Below are positions 1 through 5,813 of a stretch of DNA of 6,694 nt, in pieces. A program made the position numbers and the translations under genes. Every line of letters begins with the position of its first letter. Position 1 is the first letter of the stretch. Origin of the DNA: Rhodothermia bacterium (lineage in GTDB: Bacteria > Bacteroidota > Rhodothermia > Rhodothermales > JABDKH01); contig JAUIJQ010000180.1 of NCBI GenBank assembly GCA_030431165.1, positions 1 to 6,694 of the forward strand. Direction: 5' to 3'. Under the pieces are notes generated by a model, which did not search any database, had not been told where the DNA came from, and saw only the letters and a program-made list of their open reading frames with translations.

Positions 1-63
1 TGCATTTTTGGCGTTACAATTTACAGTAGGTTTCGGCTGGGCATTTATTCCGTTAATCTCCAT
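1..63 (-). CDS. N-terminus of FlaG-like flagellar protein (partial, runs off left edge)
   Basis: The first 21 codons of a minus-strand gene are visible, reading MEINGINAQPKPTVNCNAKNA up to the window edge. An AGGAG Shine-Dalgarno sequence (plus-strand ctcct at 72-76) lies 8 bases before the ATG, which makes the start convincing. The gene follows the flagellin terminator on the same strand. FlaG, a short protein influencing filament length, is commonly encoded directly downstream of flagellin, and short polar N-termini of this kind are typical of it. The name rests mainly on position, since 21 residues are too few for a family assignment. FliD or another flagellar gene is possible. Confidence 0.45.
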   Translation of the reverse strand, partial: MEINGINAQPKPTVNCNAKNA

Positions 64-71
64 TTTCTTTA

Positions 72-76
72 CTCCT
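72..76 (-). promoter_or_regulatory. Ribosome binding site of the FlaG-like gene
   Basis: AGGAG on the minus strand, 8 bases before the ATG at 63. It is the clearest Shine-Dalgarno sequence in the window. Most genes to the right lack one this strong, which fits the idea that this block belongs to a different genome. Confidence 0.6.
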
Positions 77-85
77 GATTCCTTT

Positions 86-140
86 TAATAAACCGTTGGG
101 ATGGAGGAATATACTCCCTCCATCCCTTTCGGTTTTATTA
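86..140 (-). terminator. Hairpin terminator after flagellin
   Basis: A perfect 10-bp inverted repeat (98-107 GGGATGGAGG with 117-126 CCTCCATCCC) encloses a 9-base loop. The arms extend outward imperfectly: TAATAAACCG on the left faces CGGTTTTATTA on the right, with one bulged base and small internal mismatches. On the minus strand the stem is preceded by an A-rich run and followed by CGGTTTATTA, a modest U-rich tail. It overlaps the flagellin stop codon (138-140) and ends before the FlaG-like gene's ribosome binding site. It is probably an intrinsic terminator or attenuator that limits transcription from the abundant flagellin message into the next gene. Confidence 0.65.
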
Positions 141-821
141 TCCGATTAGCTTCAGCAAGTTCTGTGATAACAGATTTGCTTGCGCTAATACAGAAATACC
201 TGCCTGCAATTGCACCTGAGCGGTAGCAAATGAGGTGGATTCCGCTGCAACGTCCGTATCCAAAAGGACAGCACGTGCTGAATCCTGATTCTGGATTTAA
301 CTTTCCACGTTAGCCGATGCAAAGTCAAAACGAGATTGCAATGCACCCACATCCGCACGGATGGCTGTAACGTTTCTAATCGCCACTTCAAGCGCTGCGG
401 AAGCCGTATCAGCTTCTGCCGCACTGGAAACGTTGAGCGCCTGCCCACCATATAATGCGGTAGAAGACGAGTCGGCGATTTGCACCTGGATCGTATCGGT
501 AGACTCGGCACCAACAGCAAACTTGATACCTGCTCCCCCTGCCCTGCTAAACCCTACATTCAATGCATTGATGAAGGCTGCACGATCATCAAAATCCGTA
601 CGAATATTCGTAATTGTCGCATCTTGACCTGTCGTGTCAATACGAAGCTCTTCACCCGTTAGGCTGTTCAGGAAGGTAATCTCTGTTGCCGCCACGATCG
701 AGTCAACCACCGTATTCGCTGTGGTGTAAGTTTCGCCGTTTACCTGAACAGAAAGAATGTTCTGGTTGGCAGCGGCACCGGATACATATTGGAAGTTCGA
801 AATTTCCACACCATCGTTGCT
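138..821 (-). pseudogene. Flagellin C-terminal fragment with one in-frame stop
   Basis: Flagellin is the subunit of the flagellar filament, exported by the flagellar type III apparatus. Reading leftward from about 821, the frame begins GSNDGVEISNFQYVSG, passes through a variable middle domain, then the C-terminal D1 helix (AIRNVTAIRADVGALQSRFD, then FASANVES). It ends with the conserved D0 segment containing QVQLQAGISVLAQAN and the final LLKLIG before a TAA at 138-140. A TAA at 297-299 interrupts the frame right after NVES, and the expected continuation IQNQDSARA follows in the same frame. This is therefore a substitution-type nonsense change, not a frameshift. The N-terminal D0/D1 domain, which a functional flagellin needs, is absent: beyond about 821-845 the frame stays open but no longer looks like flagellin. 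About 227 codons remain, against roughly 270-500 in whole flagellins. The block is less GC-rich than the sequence to the right. The closest flavour seems proteobacterial, but this is recollection only. Confidence 0.8.
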
Positions 822-970
822 TCCTGGAGGCCCGACTGCGGGATCTGCGAATGGCTCTGCGCCATGTGCTCGTACGCCGGCAAAAGCTGTGCGCTTGCCT
901 GCTGCGGGGCAAATGCAACGGATGCGATCAGCAGCGTCGCGGTGCAGAGTAGAGTAGCTTTCTTTGTCAT
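740..970 (-). CDS. N-terminus of an unidentified secreted protein, broken by the flagellin segment
   Basis: An ATG at 968-970 opens a frame with a textbook Sec signal peptide: basic MTKK, a hydrophobic core (residues 5-21, including ATLLCTATLLIASVAFA) and an ASA cleavage site at residues 25-27, followed by QLLPAYEHMAQSHSQIPQSG. After roughly residue 45-50 the reading frame enters DNA that encodes flagellin in another frame, so the last residues to the stop at 740-742 are probably not native. The true gene was presumably longer. I recognise no family in the roughly 20 mature residues. No strong Shine-Dalgarno precedes the ATG. An upstream in-frame ATG at 1054 exists but would bury the signal peptide, so the inner start is preferred. 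Base composition of the signal-peptide part matches the right side of the window and not the flagellin block. Confidence 0.5.
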   Translation of the reverse strand: MTKKATLLCTATLLIASVAFAPQQASAQLLPAYEHMAQSHSQIPQSGLQEATMVWKFRTSNMYPVPLPTRTFFLFR

Positions 971-1284
971 GTAAGTCAGGGATTCGGTTCTAAAGGGATT
1001 AAATGCCAGTAGTAGTTGCACAGGGACGTTACTATATGCGCACAATCCGAGCAAATTAGCTCATTTGGTCGAAGTGTTGCCACAATTGCGTTTATGAGTT
1101 TACATGAGCCCGATGCGCAGCCTGCAGACAGAAAAATGAGTAACGCGGATTATGCAGGTGTTAGTGAACACTATCGCATTTCGCAGGGTGCGGGAAGTTC
1201 TTGTATTGGCAGGATTTCCGCGCCCGACCGCGCATCGTGCCGTTTCATCACACCCTACACGTAGTACACGGGAGTTGAACCATA
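971..1284. other. Gene-free interval between divergent genes
   Basis: These 314 bases separate the leftward secreted-protein start from the rightward lipoprotein gene. The short open frames here overlap on both strands, lack ribosome binding sites and show no recognisable protein features. The interval is less GC-rich near 1010-1150, as expected of promoter DNA for two divergent genes. A TATAGT on the minus strand (near 1031-1036) is a possible but unsupported -10 element. The small GAGC/GCTC inverted repeat near 1049-1062 is too weak to call. I see no RNA gene or repeat. Confidence 0.4.
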
Positions 1285-1602
1285 ATGAAGCGAATAGTCG
1301 TTGTCGCGTTGCTTCTCGTCGCCATCGTACCGGCAATGAGTGGCTGCGCGCCCGGCCCGAATGAGGCGATCATCGACGCCCAACAAGCGGCCGGATTCTG
1401 GCTCGGTCTGTGGCATGGCCTGGTCGTCGCCATCACGTTTGTCGTATCACTGTTCTCAGACAGCGTCAACATCTACGAAGTCAACAACACCGGCGGCTGG
1501 TACAACTTCGGATTTGTCCTCGGCATCATCATCGCATTTGGCGGCGGCGGCAAACGATCGGGCCGTGTGCGTAAGCGCGAAACGCGCGACATCCGAAGCT
1601 GA
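1285..1602 (+). CDS. Small membrane-anchored lipoprotein of unknown function
   Basis: This 105-residue protein starts with MKRIVVVALLLVAIVPAMSGC, a lipoprotein signal peptide with Cys21 as the predicted lipidation site (MSGC; methionine at -3 is slightly unusual). Two hydrophobic stretches follow, around residues 37-57 (FWLGLWHGLVVAITFVVSLF) and 71-86 (WYNFGFVLGIIIAF). A GGGG run and a very basic tail (GKRSGRVRKRETRD) complete it. The layout suggests a lipid anchor plus two short membrane-associated segments with the basic tail in the cytoplasm. I recall similar short proteins with GLWHG, SLF and NxGGWYxFGFxLG motifs in many bacteria, all uncharacterised, so the aromatic/glycine motifs are probably the conserved core. 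GGGAG lies about 10 bases before the ATG. The gene ends 28 bases from the end of the convergent deacetylase gene. No function can be assigned. Confidence 0.85.
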   Translation: MKRIVVVALLLVAIVPAMSGCAPGPNEAIIDAQQAAGFWLGLWHGLVVAITFVVSLFSDSVNIYEVNNTGGWYNFGFVLGIIIAFGGGGKRSGRVRKRETRDIRS

Positions 1603-1630
1603 CTTCATCCAGGATCGTCATCCGGCGCCA

Positions 1631-2596
1631 TCAGCTCGCACCGGCAAGCGCCCGAATGTGCAGGTCGACGCAACGACCAAGCGACGCTCGTTCATAGCCA
1701 CCCTCGAGGCATGAGACCAGGCGCCCGCCCGCGTGTTTGTCGGCTACCTCGCACAGCGTGCGGCTGACCCACGCGTAGTCAGCGTCCTGCAGTAGCCACT
1801 GAGACATTTCGTCGGCCGCGTGTCCGTCAAAACCTGCCGAGACAATCAGAAGGTCGGGCGCAAACGCATCGAGTGCGGGCAGCCACTTGCTCGCTATTGC
1901 CTCCCGGAACGCGTCGCCCCGCGTAAACGCTGGAAGCGGGACGTTCACAATGTTGTCAGCAACCGTATCCGCTCCTGAGTACGGGTAGAACGGGTGCTGA
2001 AACGTGGAGCAGAACAGGACATCCGCCCCACCTTCGTCGAAGCGGCGCTCGGGCCACGTATGTTGCACGATGTCTTCTGTACCGTTCCCGTGGTGCACGT
2101 CGAAGTCGACGATGGCCACGCGGTTGATGTTCGGGGACAGCAGTGCCTGCGCCGCACCGACGGCCACGTTGTTGAAGAAGCAGAACCCCATCGCCCGGTC
2201 GCGACAGGCGTGGTGCCCGGGAGGTCGGACGGCACAGAATGCGCGGTCGAGATTGCCCGCGGTGACCGCGTCAACCGCCTGCGCTACGCCACCGGCGGCG
2301 TGCAATGCGGCAGTCGCTGTGTATTGATTCATCGACGTGTCGGGGTCAAGCCTTGCGTACTCACCATCCGACAGGTCAGCTCCGACCGACAGAATGCGCG
2401 CAATGTACCGGGAGTCGTGTACGCGCTCGAGCTGTGCGATGTCGGCCGGAACCGCTTCCACGTGAACGAGCAACGCGTCAGTTCCCGTTGCGATCAGTCG
2501 ATCATTGATCGCCGACAGACGTCCGGGTCGCTCGGGGTGATGCGCACCCATCTCGTGTTGCATGTACGTCGGGCTCGTAACGTAACCGACACTCAT
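1631..2596 (-). CDS. Zinc-dependent histone-deacetylase-family protein (AcuC/class II-like)
   Basis: A 321-residue cytoplasmic arginase/deacetylase-fold enzyme, expected to hydrolyse acetyl groups from protein lysines or from small acetylated amines. The sequence shows the family signatures in order: HHPERPGRL near residues 19-27, RPPGHHA with the paired histidines at 128-129, DFDVHHGNGT with zinc ligands Asp166 and His168, AGFDGH with the third zinc ligand Asp257, and LEGGY with catalytic Tyr301. Length and order fit a complete, active bacterial HDAC-like enzyme. The ATG at 2594-2596 is chosen because related proteins begin shortly before GYV; a GTG three codons upstream (2603-2605) is in frame, and neither has a strong ribosome binding site. 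The gene is divergent from a GNAT-bearing acyl-CoA synthetase, which suggests its substrate is acetyl-lysine placed by that protein. Bacillus AcuC, which deacetylates acetyl-CoA synthetase, is a functional precedent. A polyamine or acetoin-related role remains possible. Confidence 0.92.
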   Translation of the reverse strand: MSVGYVTSPTYMQHEMGAHHPERPGRLSAINDRLIATGTDALLVHVEAVPADIAQLERVHDSRYIARILSVGADLSDGEYARLDPDTSMNQYTATAALHAAGGVAQAVDAVTAGNLDRAFCAVRPPGHHACRDRAMGFCFFNNVAVGAAQALLSPNINRVAIVDFDVHHGNGTEDIVQHTWPERRFDEGGADVLFCSTFQHPFYPYSGADTVADNIVNVPLPAFTRGDAFREAIASKWLPALDAFAPDLLIVSAGFDGHAADEMSQWLLQDADYAWVSRTLCEVADKHAGGRLVSCLEGGYERASLGRCVDLHIRALAGAS

Positions 2597-2697
2597 TCTA
2601 GACACCAGTTTCTTGCGACCAACACACAGAATCCACCGAGTAAGAATACGGTGGTGCGTACACTTTGCTTGTAACGTTGTACCGCTTTGCTACAGCC
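2597..2697. promoter_or_regulatory. Divergent promoter region with a small inverted repeat
   Basis: About 100 bases separate the deacetylase start from the synthetase/acetyltransferase start, so both promoters must lie here or extend into the genes. A 6-bp inverted repeat, CCACCG (2633-2638) and CGGTGG (2649-2654), is spaced by 10 bases near the middle. That geometry suits a dimeric regulator, but a match of this size can arise by chance. TTTG-containing motifs near 2663-2667 and 2686-2690 loosely recall the Bacteroidota -7 element without the correct spacing, so no promoter is called. Confidence 0.35.
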
Positions 2698-5379
2698 ATG
2701 AAGAAACACTATCTCTCCAACGTGTTCGAGCCGCAGTCGGTCGCGGTTGTCGGCGCCTCTGATCGTCAGAACTCAGTCGGCGGACAGATTCTGCGCAACC
2801 TGCGTGAGGCGGGTTTCAAAGGCGAGCTCTATCCCGTCAATCCGAAGCATCAGCAGGTCCAGGGGCTGACGGCGTACAAGTCGATCACCGATATCGATCA
2901 CCAGGTTGATCTGGCCGTTATCGCTGCGCCGGCACGATTTGTCCCGGGTGTCATGCGCGAGTGCGGCGAGCACGGTGTATCTGCGGCAATTGTGATCTCA
3001 GCCGGATTTGGAGAGGTCGGCAAAGAAGGGCAGGCGCTTCAGCAAGAAGTTGTCGATGTCGCGCGAACGTACGGGATCCCGCTCGTAGGACCGAACTGCC
3101 TCGGCATCGTGCGTCCGCGCGTCGGTCTCAACGCCACATTTGCAAAGAGCGGCGTGCCCGACGGACACGTTGCGCTTGTTGCACAATCCGGCGCGTTCTG
3201 TACGGCGTTGCTGGACTGGGCCGATACGCACGGGTACGGTTTCTCGGCAGTTGCATCACTCGGCGCGACCGCGGATGTCGGGTTTGGTGAAGTGCTCGAC
3301 TACCTCGCGGTTGATCCCGCAACCGACAGCATCCTGCTGTATGTCGAAGGTGTCACAAACGCCCGGACGTTCATGAGCGGGTTGCGTGTCGCCGCGCGTC
3401 TGAAGCCGGTAATCGTCGTAAAGTCGGGCCGCAATGAAACGGGTACGCGCGCTGCGGTCTCACACACGGGCGCACTCGTCGGAGGCGACGATGTCTTTGA
3501 CGCTGCGATTGAGCGAGCGGGCGCTGTCAGGGTACAATCCGTTAGCGAGCTCTTCGCGGCGGCGCAGATGCTGGCGTCGGGCACGCGCGTCGACGGATCC
3601 CGCCTCGCCATCGTAACCAACGGCGGCGGACCCGGCGTGATGGCCGCTGACCGTGCCAGTGACCTCGATGTCCCGCTGGCTGAGCTGACCAAGGAGTCAG
3701 AAGCTGAGTTGAACAAGGTGTTGCCGGCACAGTGGTCGCACAGCAATCCGATTGACGTGCTCGGAGATGCCGACCCCGAGCGATACCGCCGCGCAACAGA
3801 GATTGTCCTCGCTGACCCCGGCGTTGACGGACTGATCGTACTGCTCACACCACAGGCGATGACCGACCCCACCGCATGTGCGGTCGCTGTTGCCGAGGCG
3901 GCATCCGGATCGAAGAAACCCGTGCTGGCCTGCTGGATGGGTGCCGGACTAGTCGCGGGTGGCAGGGCCCATTTTTCCGAGAACGGCATCCCCCAATTCA
4001 GGAGTCCGGAGGCAGGTGTAGAGGCGTTCGGTTATCTGGCTGCTTACAGGCGAAACCAGACGGCGTTGTTGCAAGCGCCTGGGCCCCTTGCTGCGTATAC
4101 CGAACCTGACGTGGAAGGTGCGCGACTGATCATAGAAAACGTTATGGCTGAGCGGCGCGCCACGTTGACCGGCGCTGAGGCGAAGGCCGTGCTGCGCGCT
4201 TTTCAGATTCCGGTGACGCCGAGTATCAACGTAACGACGGCGGCTGATGCGCTTGTTGCGGCTGAGAGCGTCGGTCTGCCGGTTGCGATGAAGATCAATT
4301 CGCCGGATATCACGCACAAATCCGACGTTGGCGGCGTACGGTTGAACATCGGTGAGCCCCGTTCGGTGCGGAAGGTGTTCCGCGAGATGGTCGATGGCGT
4401 TCGCGCGGCGGCGCCCGATGCGCGTGTAAACGGGGTCACCATCGAACCGATGGTATCACGACCACATGCACGCGAAACAATGGTGGGCGTGGTTACAGAT
4501 CCCGTGTTCGGCCCGGTGCTCAGCTTCGGCGCCGGCGGCACCGCCGTTGAGATCTTTGCGGATTCACAGGTTGCGCTGCCGCCGCTTAATGACTACCTGA
4601 GTCGACTCCTCATCGAGGACACCCGCGTGGCGCGTTTCCTCGGTGACTTCAGGAATCTGCCCGCCGTGGATCTCGATGCGCTGACCGATGTGCTTGAGCG
4701 GGTGTCGGAAATGGCGTGTGCCCTGCCGCAGATCAGGGAGCTGGACATCAACCCGCTTCTGGTGGACGAAAATGGTGTTGTTGCTGTCGACGCACGGATC
4801 GTCGTCGCGATGCCGTCGGCATCAACAGCCCGGTACGGACACATGGCGATCCACCCGTATCCAACCGAGCTGGTCTCACACTGGCAGCTTGCGGATGGAA
4901 CCGACATCACGATTCGCCCGATCCGACCTGAAGATGCCGAGAATGAGGCCGCGTTTGTTGAGGCGCTGTCCGCTGAGGCACGCTACTTCCGGTTTGCGCA
5001 GAACCTCGACACACTGACGCCGGCGATGTTGGCGCGGTTCACCCAGATTGACTACGACACCGAGATGGCGCTGGTTGGTGTTGTCAACGACGGTACGGCC
5101 GACGCGCATTTTGTCGGCGTTGCGCGGTATGTCACAAACCCTGACCGGGCATCCTGTGAGTTTGCGCTCACCGTTGGTGACAAGTGGCAGGGGCACGGCG
5201 TCGGGACGGAGATGATGCGGCGCCTGATGGTTATTGCACGCGACCGCGGACTTGAGGTGATGGAAGGCGAGGTGCTCGCGAACAACACGAAGATGCTTCG
5301 GTTGTGCGAAGGTCTCGGCTTCAGGACGGTGCGGGAGAGTCCCGAAGACGACATGGTTGAGGTGCGGCGGCACTTGTGA
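2698..5379 (+). CDS. ADP-forming acyl-CoA synthetase fused to GNAT acetyltransferase (Pat/YfiQ-type)
   Basis: The 893-residue protein has the full Pat/YfiQ-like order. A CoA-binding Rossmann domain (about 1-130) begins with VAVVGASDR and carries GPNCLG at 131-136. Succinyl-CoA-ligase-like domains follow (about 150-460), with AQSGAF, SHTGALVGG and TNGGGPGV. An ATP-grasp domain (about 485-705) contains KINSPDITHKSDVGGV, DPVFGPVLSFGAGG and ELDINPLL. The GNAT domain (about 735-893) has CEFALTV with candidate catalytic Glu821, the acetyl-CoA loop QGHGVG at 831-836, and NNTKMLRLCEGLGF. His256 in SHTG corresponds to the phosphorylated histidine of active ADP-forming synthetases, which reportedly is replaced in Salmonella Pat, so this protein may still make acyl-CoA as well as acetylate proteins. 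The ATG at 2698 puts MKKHYLSNVFEPQSV at the N-terminus, as usual for the family. A TTG 11 codons upstream is in frame but less likely. No strong Shine-Dalgarno is seen. The divergent deacetylase suggests a paired writer and eraser. Confidence 0.93.
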   Translation: MKKHYLSNVFEPQSVAVVGASDRQNSVGGQILRNLREAGFKGELYPVNPKHQQVQGLTAYKSITDIDHQVDLAVIAAPARFVPGVMRECGEHGVSAAIVISAGFGEVGKEGQALQQEVVDVARTYGIPLVGPNCLGIVRPRVGLNATFAKSGVPDGHVALVAQSGAFCTALLDWADTHGYGFSAVASLGATADVGFGEVLDYLAVDPATDSILLYVEGVTNARTFMSGLRVAARLKPVIVVKSGRNETGTRAAVSHTGALVGGDDVFDAAIERAGAVRVQSVSELFAAAQMLASGTRVDGSRLAIVTNGGGPGVMAADRASDLDVPLAELTKESEAELNKVLPAQWSHSNPIDVLGDADPERYRRATEIVLADPGVDGLIVLLTPQAMTDPTACAVAVAEAASGSKKPVLACWMGAGLVAGGRAHFSENGIPQFRSPEAGVEAFGYLAAYRRNQTALLQAPGPLAAYTEPDVEGARLIIENVMAERRATLTGAEAKAVLRAFQIPVTPSINVTTAADALVAAESVGLPVAMKINSPDITHKSDVGGVRLNIGEPRSVRKVFREMVDGVRAAAPDARVNGVTIEPMVSRPHARETMVGVVTDPVFGPVLSFGAGGTAVEIFADSQVALPPLNDYLSRLLIEDTRVARFLGDFRNLPAVDLDALTDVLERVSEMACALPQIRELDINPLLVDENGVVAVDARIVVAMPSASTARYGHMAIHPYPTELVSHWQLADGTDITIRPIRPEDAENEAAFVEALSAEARYFRFAQNLDTLTPAMLARFTQIDYDTEMALVGVVNDGTADAHFVGVARYVTNPDRASCEFALTVGDKWQGHGVGTEMMRRLMVIARDRGLEVMEGEVLANNTKMLRLCEGLGFRTVRESPEDDMVEVRRHL

Positions 5380-5387
5380 GGCGGGGT

Positions 5388-5426
5388 TCGTTACGGCGAC
5401 TTCGTCGCCTTAATCGGTGGATCGTT
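5388..5426 (-). repeat. Inverted copy A of the hairpin repeat, just after the synthetase gene
   Basis: This element starts 8 bases after the synthetase stop and resembles the reverse complement of the units at 5596-5806: TCGTTACGGCG, hairpin, then AATCGGTGGATCGTT. Its stem is GGCGAC (5395-5400) with GTCGCC (5404-5409) around a TTC loop, where the main units have GGCGGC and GCCGCC. The G-to-A and C-to-T changes are compensatory. It may act as the transcript 3' end of the upstream gene, although no U-tract follows. Confidence 0.75.
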
Positions 5427-5429
5427 GAA

Positions 5430-5463
5430 ATCGTTGCGGTGGCCTGCGGCCACCTTGATCGTT
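5430..5463 (-). repeat. Inverted copy B of the hairpin repeat
   Basis: A second diverged copy in the same orientation as copy A: ATCGTTGC, hairpin, then CTTGATCGTT. The stem is a perfect 7 bp, GGTGGCC (5438-5444) with GGCCACC (5448-5454), around a TGC loop. Compared with the main units, a C-to-T change on one arm is matched by G-to-A on the other. Confidence 0.7.
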
Positions 5464-5511
5464 AGAATCGTTGACATCGTTGACATCGTTGACATCGCCA
5501 GAATCGTTAGT
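5458..5511. repeat. 9-bp tandem repeat, consensus ATCGTTGAC
   Basis: Three perfect copies of ATCGTTGAC occupy 5467-5493. Diverged copies flank them: ATCGTTAGA at 5458-5466, ATCGCCAGA at 5494-5502 and ATCGTTAGT at 5503-5511. The ATCGTT core is shared with the flanks of the larger hairpin repeats, so this stretch probably arose by slippage within a repeat flank. The open frame across it would encode a meaningless IVD repeat. Confidence 0.8.
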
Positions 5512-5553
5512 GCGGCACTGAACAGCGAACTATCCAACGATCCAAGCATCGGG

Positions 5554-5595
5554 CGATTCCACGTTTCAGGCGGCGCCAGTCGCCGTAACGATCCT
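5554..5595 (+). repeat. Degenerate leading copy of the 35-bp repeat
   Basis: CGATT, then an 8-base divergent insertion, then AGGCGGCGCCAGTCGCCGTAACGATC matches the unit that follows. The stem GGCGGC (5569-5574) with GTCGCC keeps pairing through one G-T wobble. An even weaker trace (CCAACGATCCAAGCATCGG) lies just before it at about 5534-5552. Confidence 0.65.
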
Positions 5596-5806
5596 CCGAT
5601 TGACGCGGCGTCAGCCGCCGTAACGATCTACCGATTGAGGCGGCGCCAGCCGCCGTAACGATCTACCGATTGAGGCGGCCGCAGGCCGCCGTAACGATCT
5701 ACCGATTGAGGCGGCGCCAGCCGCTGTAACGATCAACCGATTGAGGCGGCGCCAGCCGCCGTAACGATCTACCGATTGAGGCGGCGCCAGCCGCCGTAAC
5801 GATCAA
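5596..5806 (+). repeat. Six tandem 35-36-bp hairpin repeats
   Basis: Units start at 5596, 5631, 5666, 5702, 5737 and 5772. Five are 35 bp and the third is 36 bp. The unit reads CCGATTGA, the hairpin GGCGGC-GCCA-GCCGCC, then GTAACGATC and TA or AA. The third unit has a longer perfect stem, GGCGGCC-GCA-GGCCGCC, so its extra base came with a paired change. The fourth has GCCGCT on its right arm (one wobble) and the first loses its outermost pair. The last unit ends 8 bases before the permease stop codon. There are no cas genes and no unique spacers, so this is not a CRISPR array. It resembles a REP-like intergenic palindrome family; its function is unknown. Confidence 0.9.
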
Positions 5807-5813
5807 GCGAACC

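Noticed and set aside
297..299. Programmed stop-codon readthrough or recoding in flagellin
   Set aside because: There is no structure or context supporting readthrough, TAA is not a selenocysteine or pyrrolysine codon, and the gene already lacks its N-terminal domain.
361..662. Plus-strand open frames antisense to the flagellin fragment
   Set aside because: The minus-strand frame is clearly flagellin, so these are shadows.
1016..1336. Small overlapping open frames between the secreted-protein start and the lipoprotein
   Set aside because: They overlap on both strands, lack ribosome binding sites and resemble no protein; one also runs into the lipoprotein coding sequence.
1994..2674. Long plus-strand open frame (226 codons) antisense to the deacetylase
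   Set aside because: The opposite strand encodes a complete HDAC with all catalytic motifs. The antisense frame is arginine/valine/histidine-rich with no recognisable domain, as expected of a GC-rich shadow.
3300..3989. 229-codon minus-strand open frame within the synthetase gene
   Set aside because: It lies wholly inside the strongly conserved synthetase domains and has low-complexity Ser/Ala/Thr composition typical of a shadow frame.
4876..5373. 165-codon minus-strand open frame opposite the GNAT domain
   Set aside because: The plus strand carries a convincing GNAT domain; the antisense product has no motif or ribosome binding site.
5425..5658. Plus-strand open frame through the repeat cluster
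   Set aside because: Its sequence only reflects translated repeats (RIVDIVDIVDIARIV) and has no protein-like features.
5596..5806. CRISPR array
   Set aside because: The whole 35-bp unit repeats, including the parts that would be spacers; there is no unique sequence between copies and no cas gene nearby.
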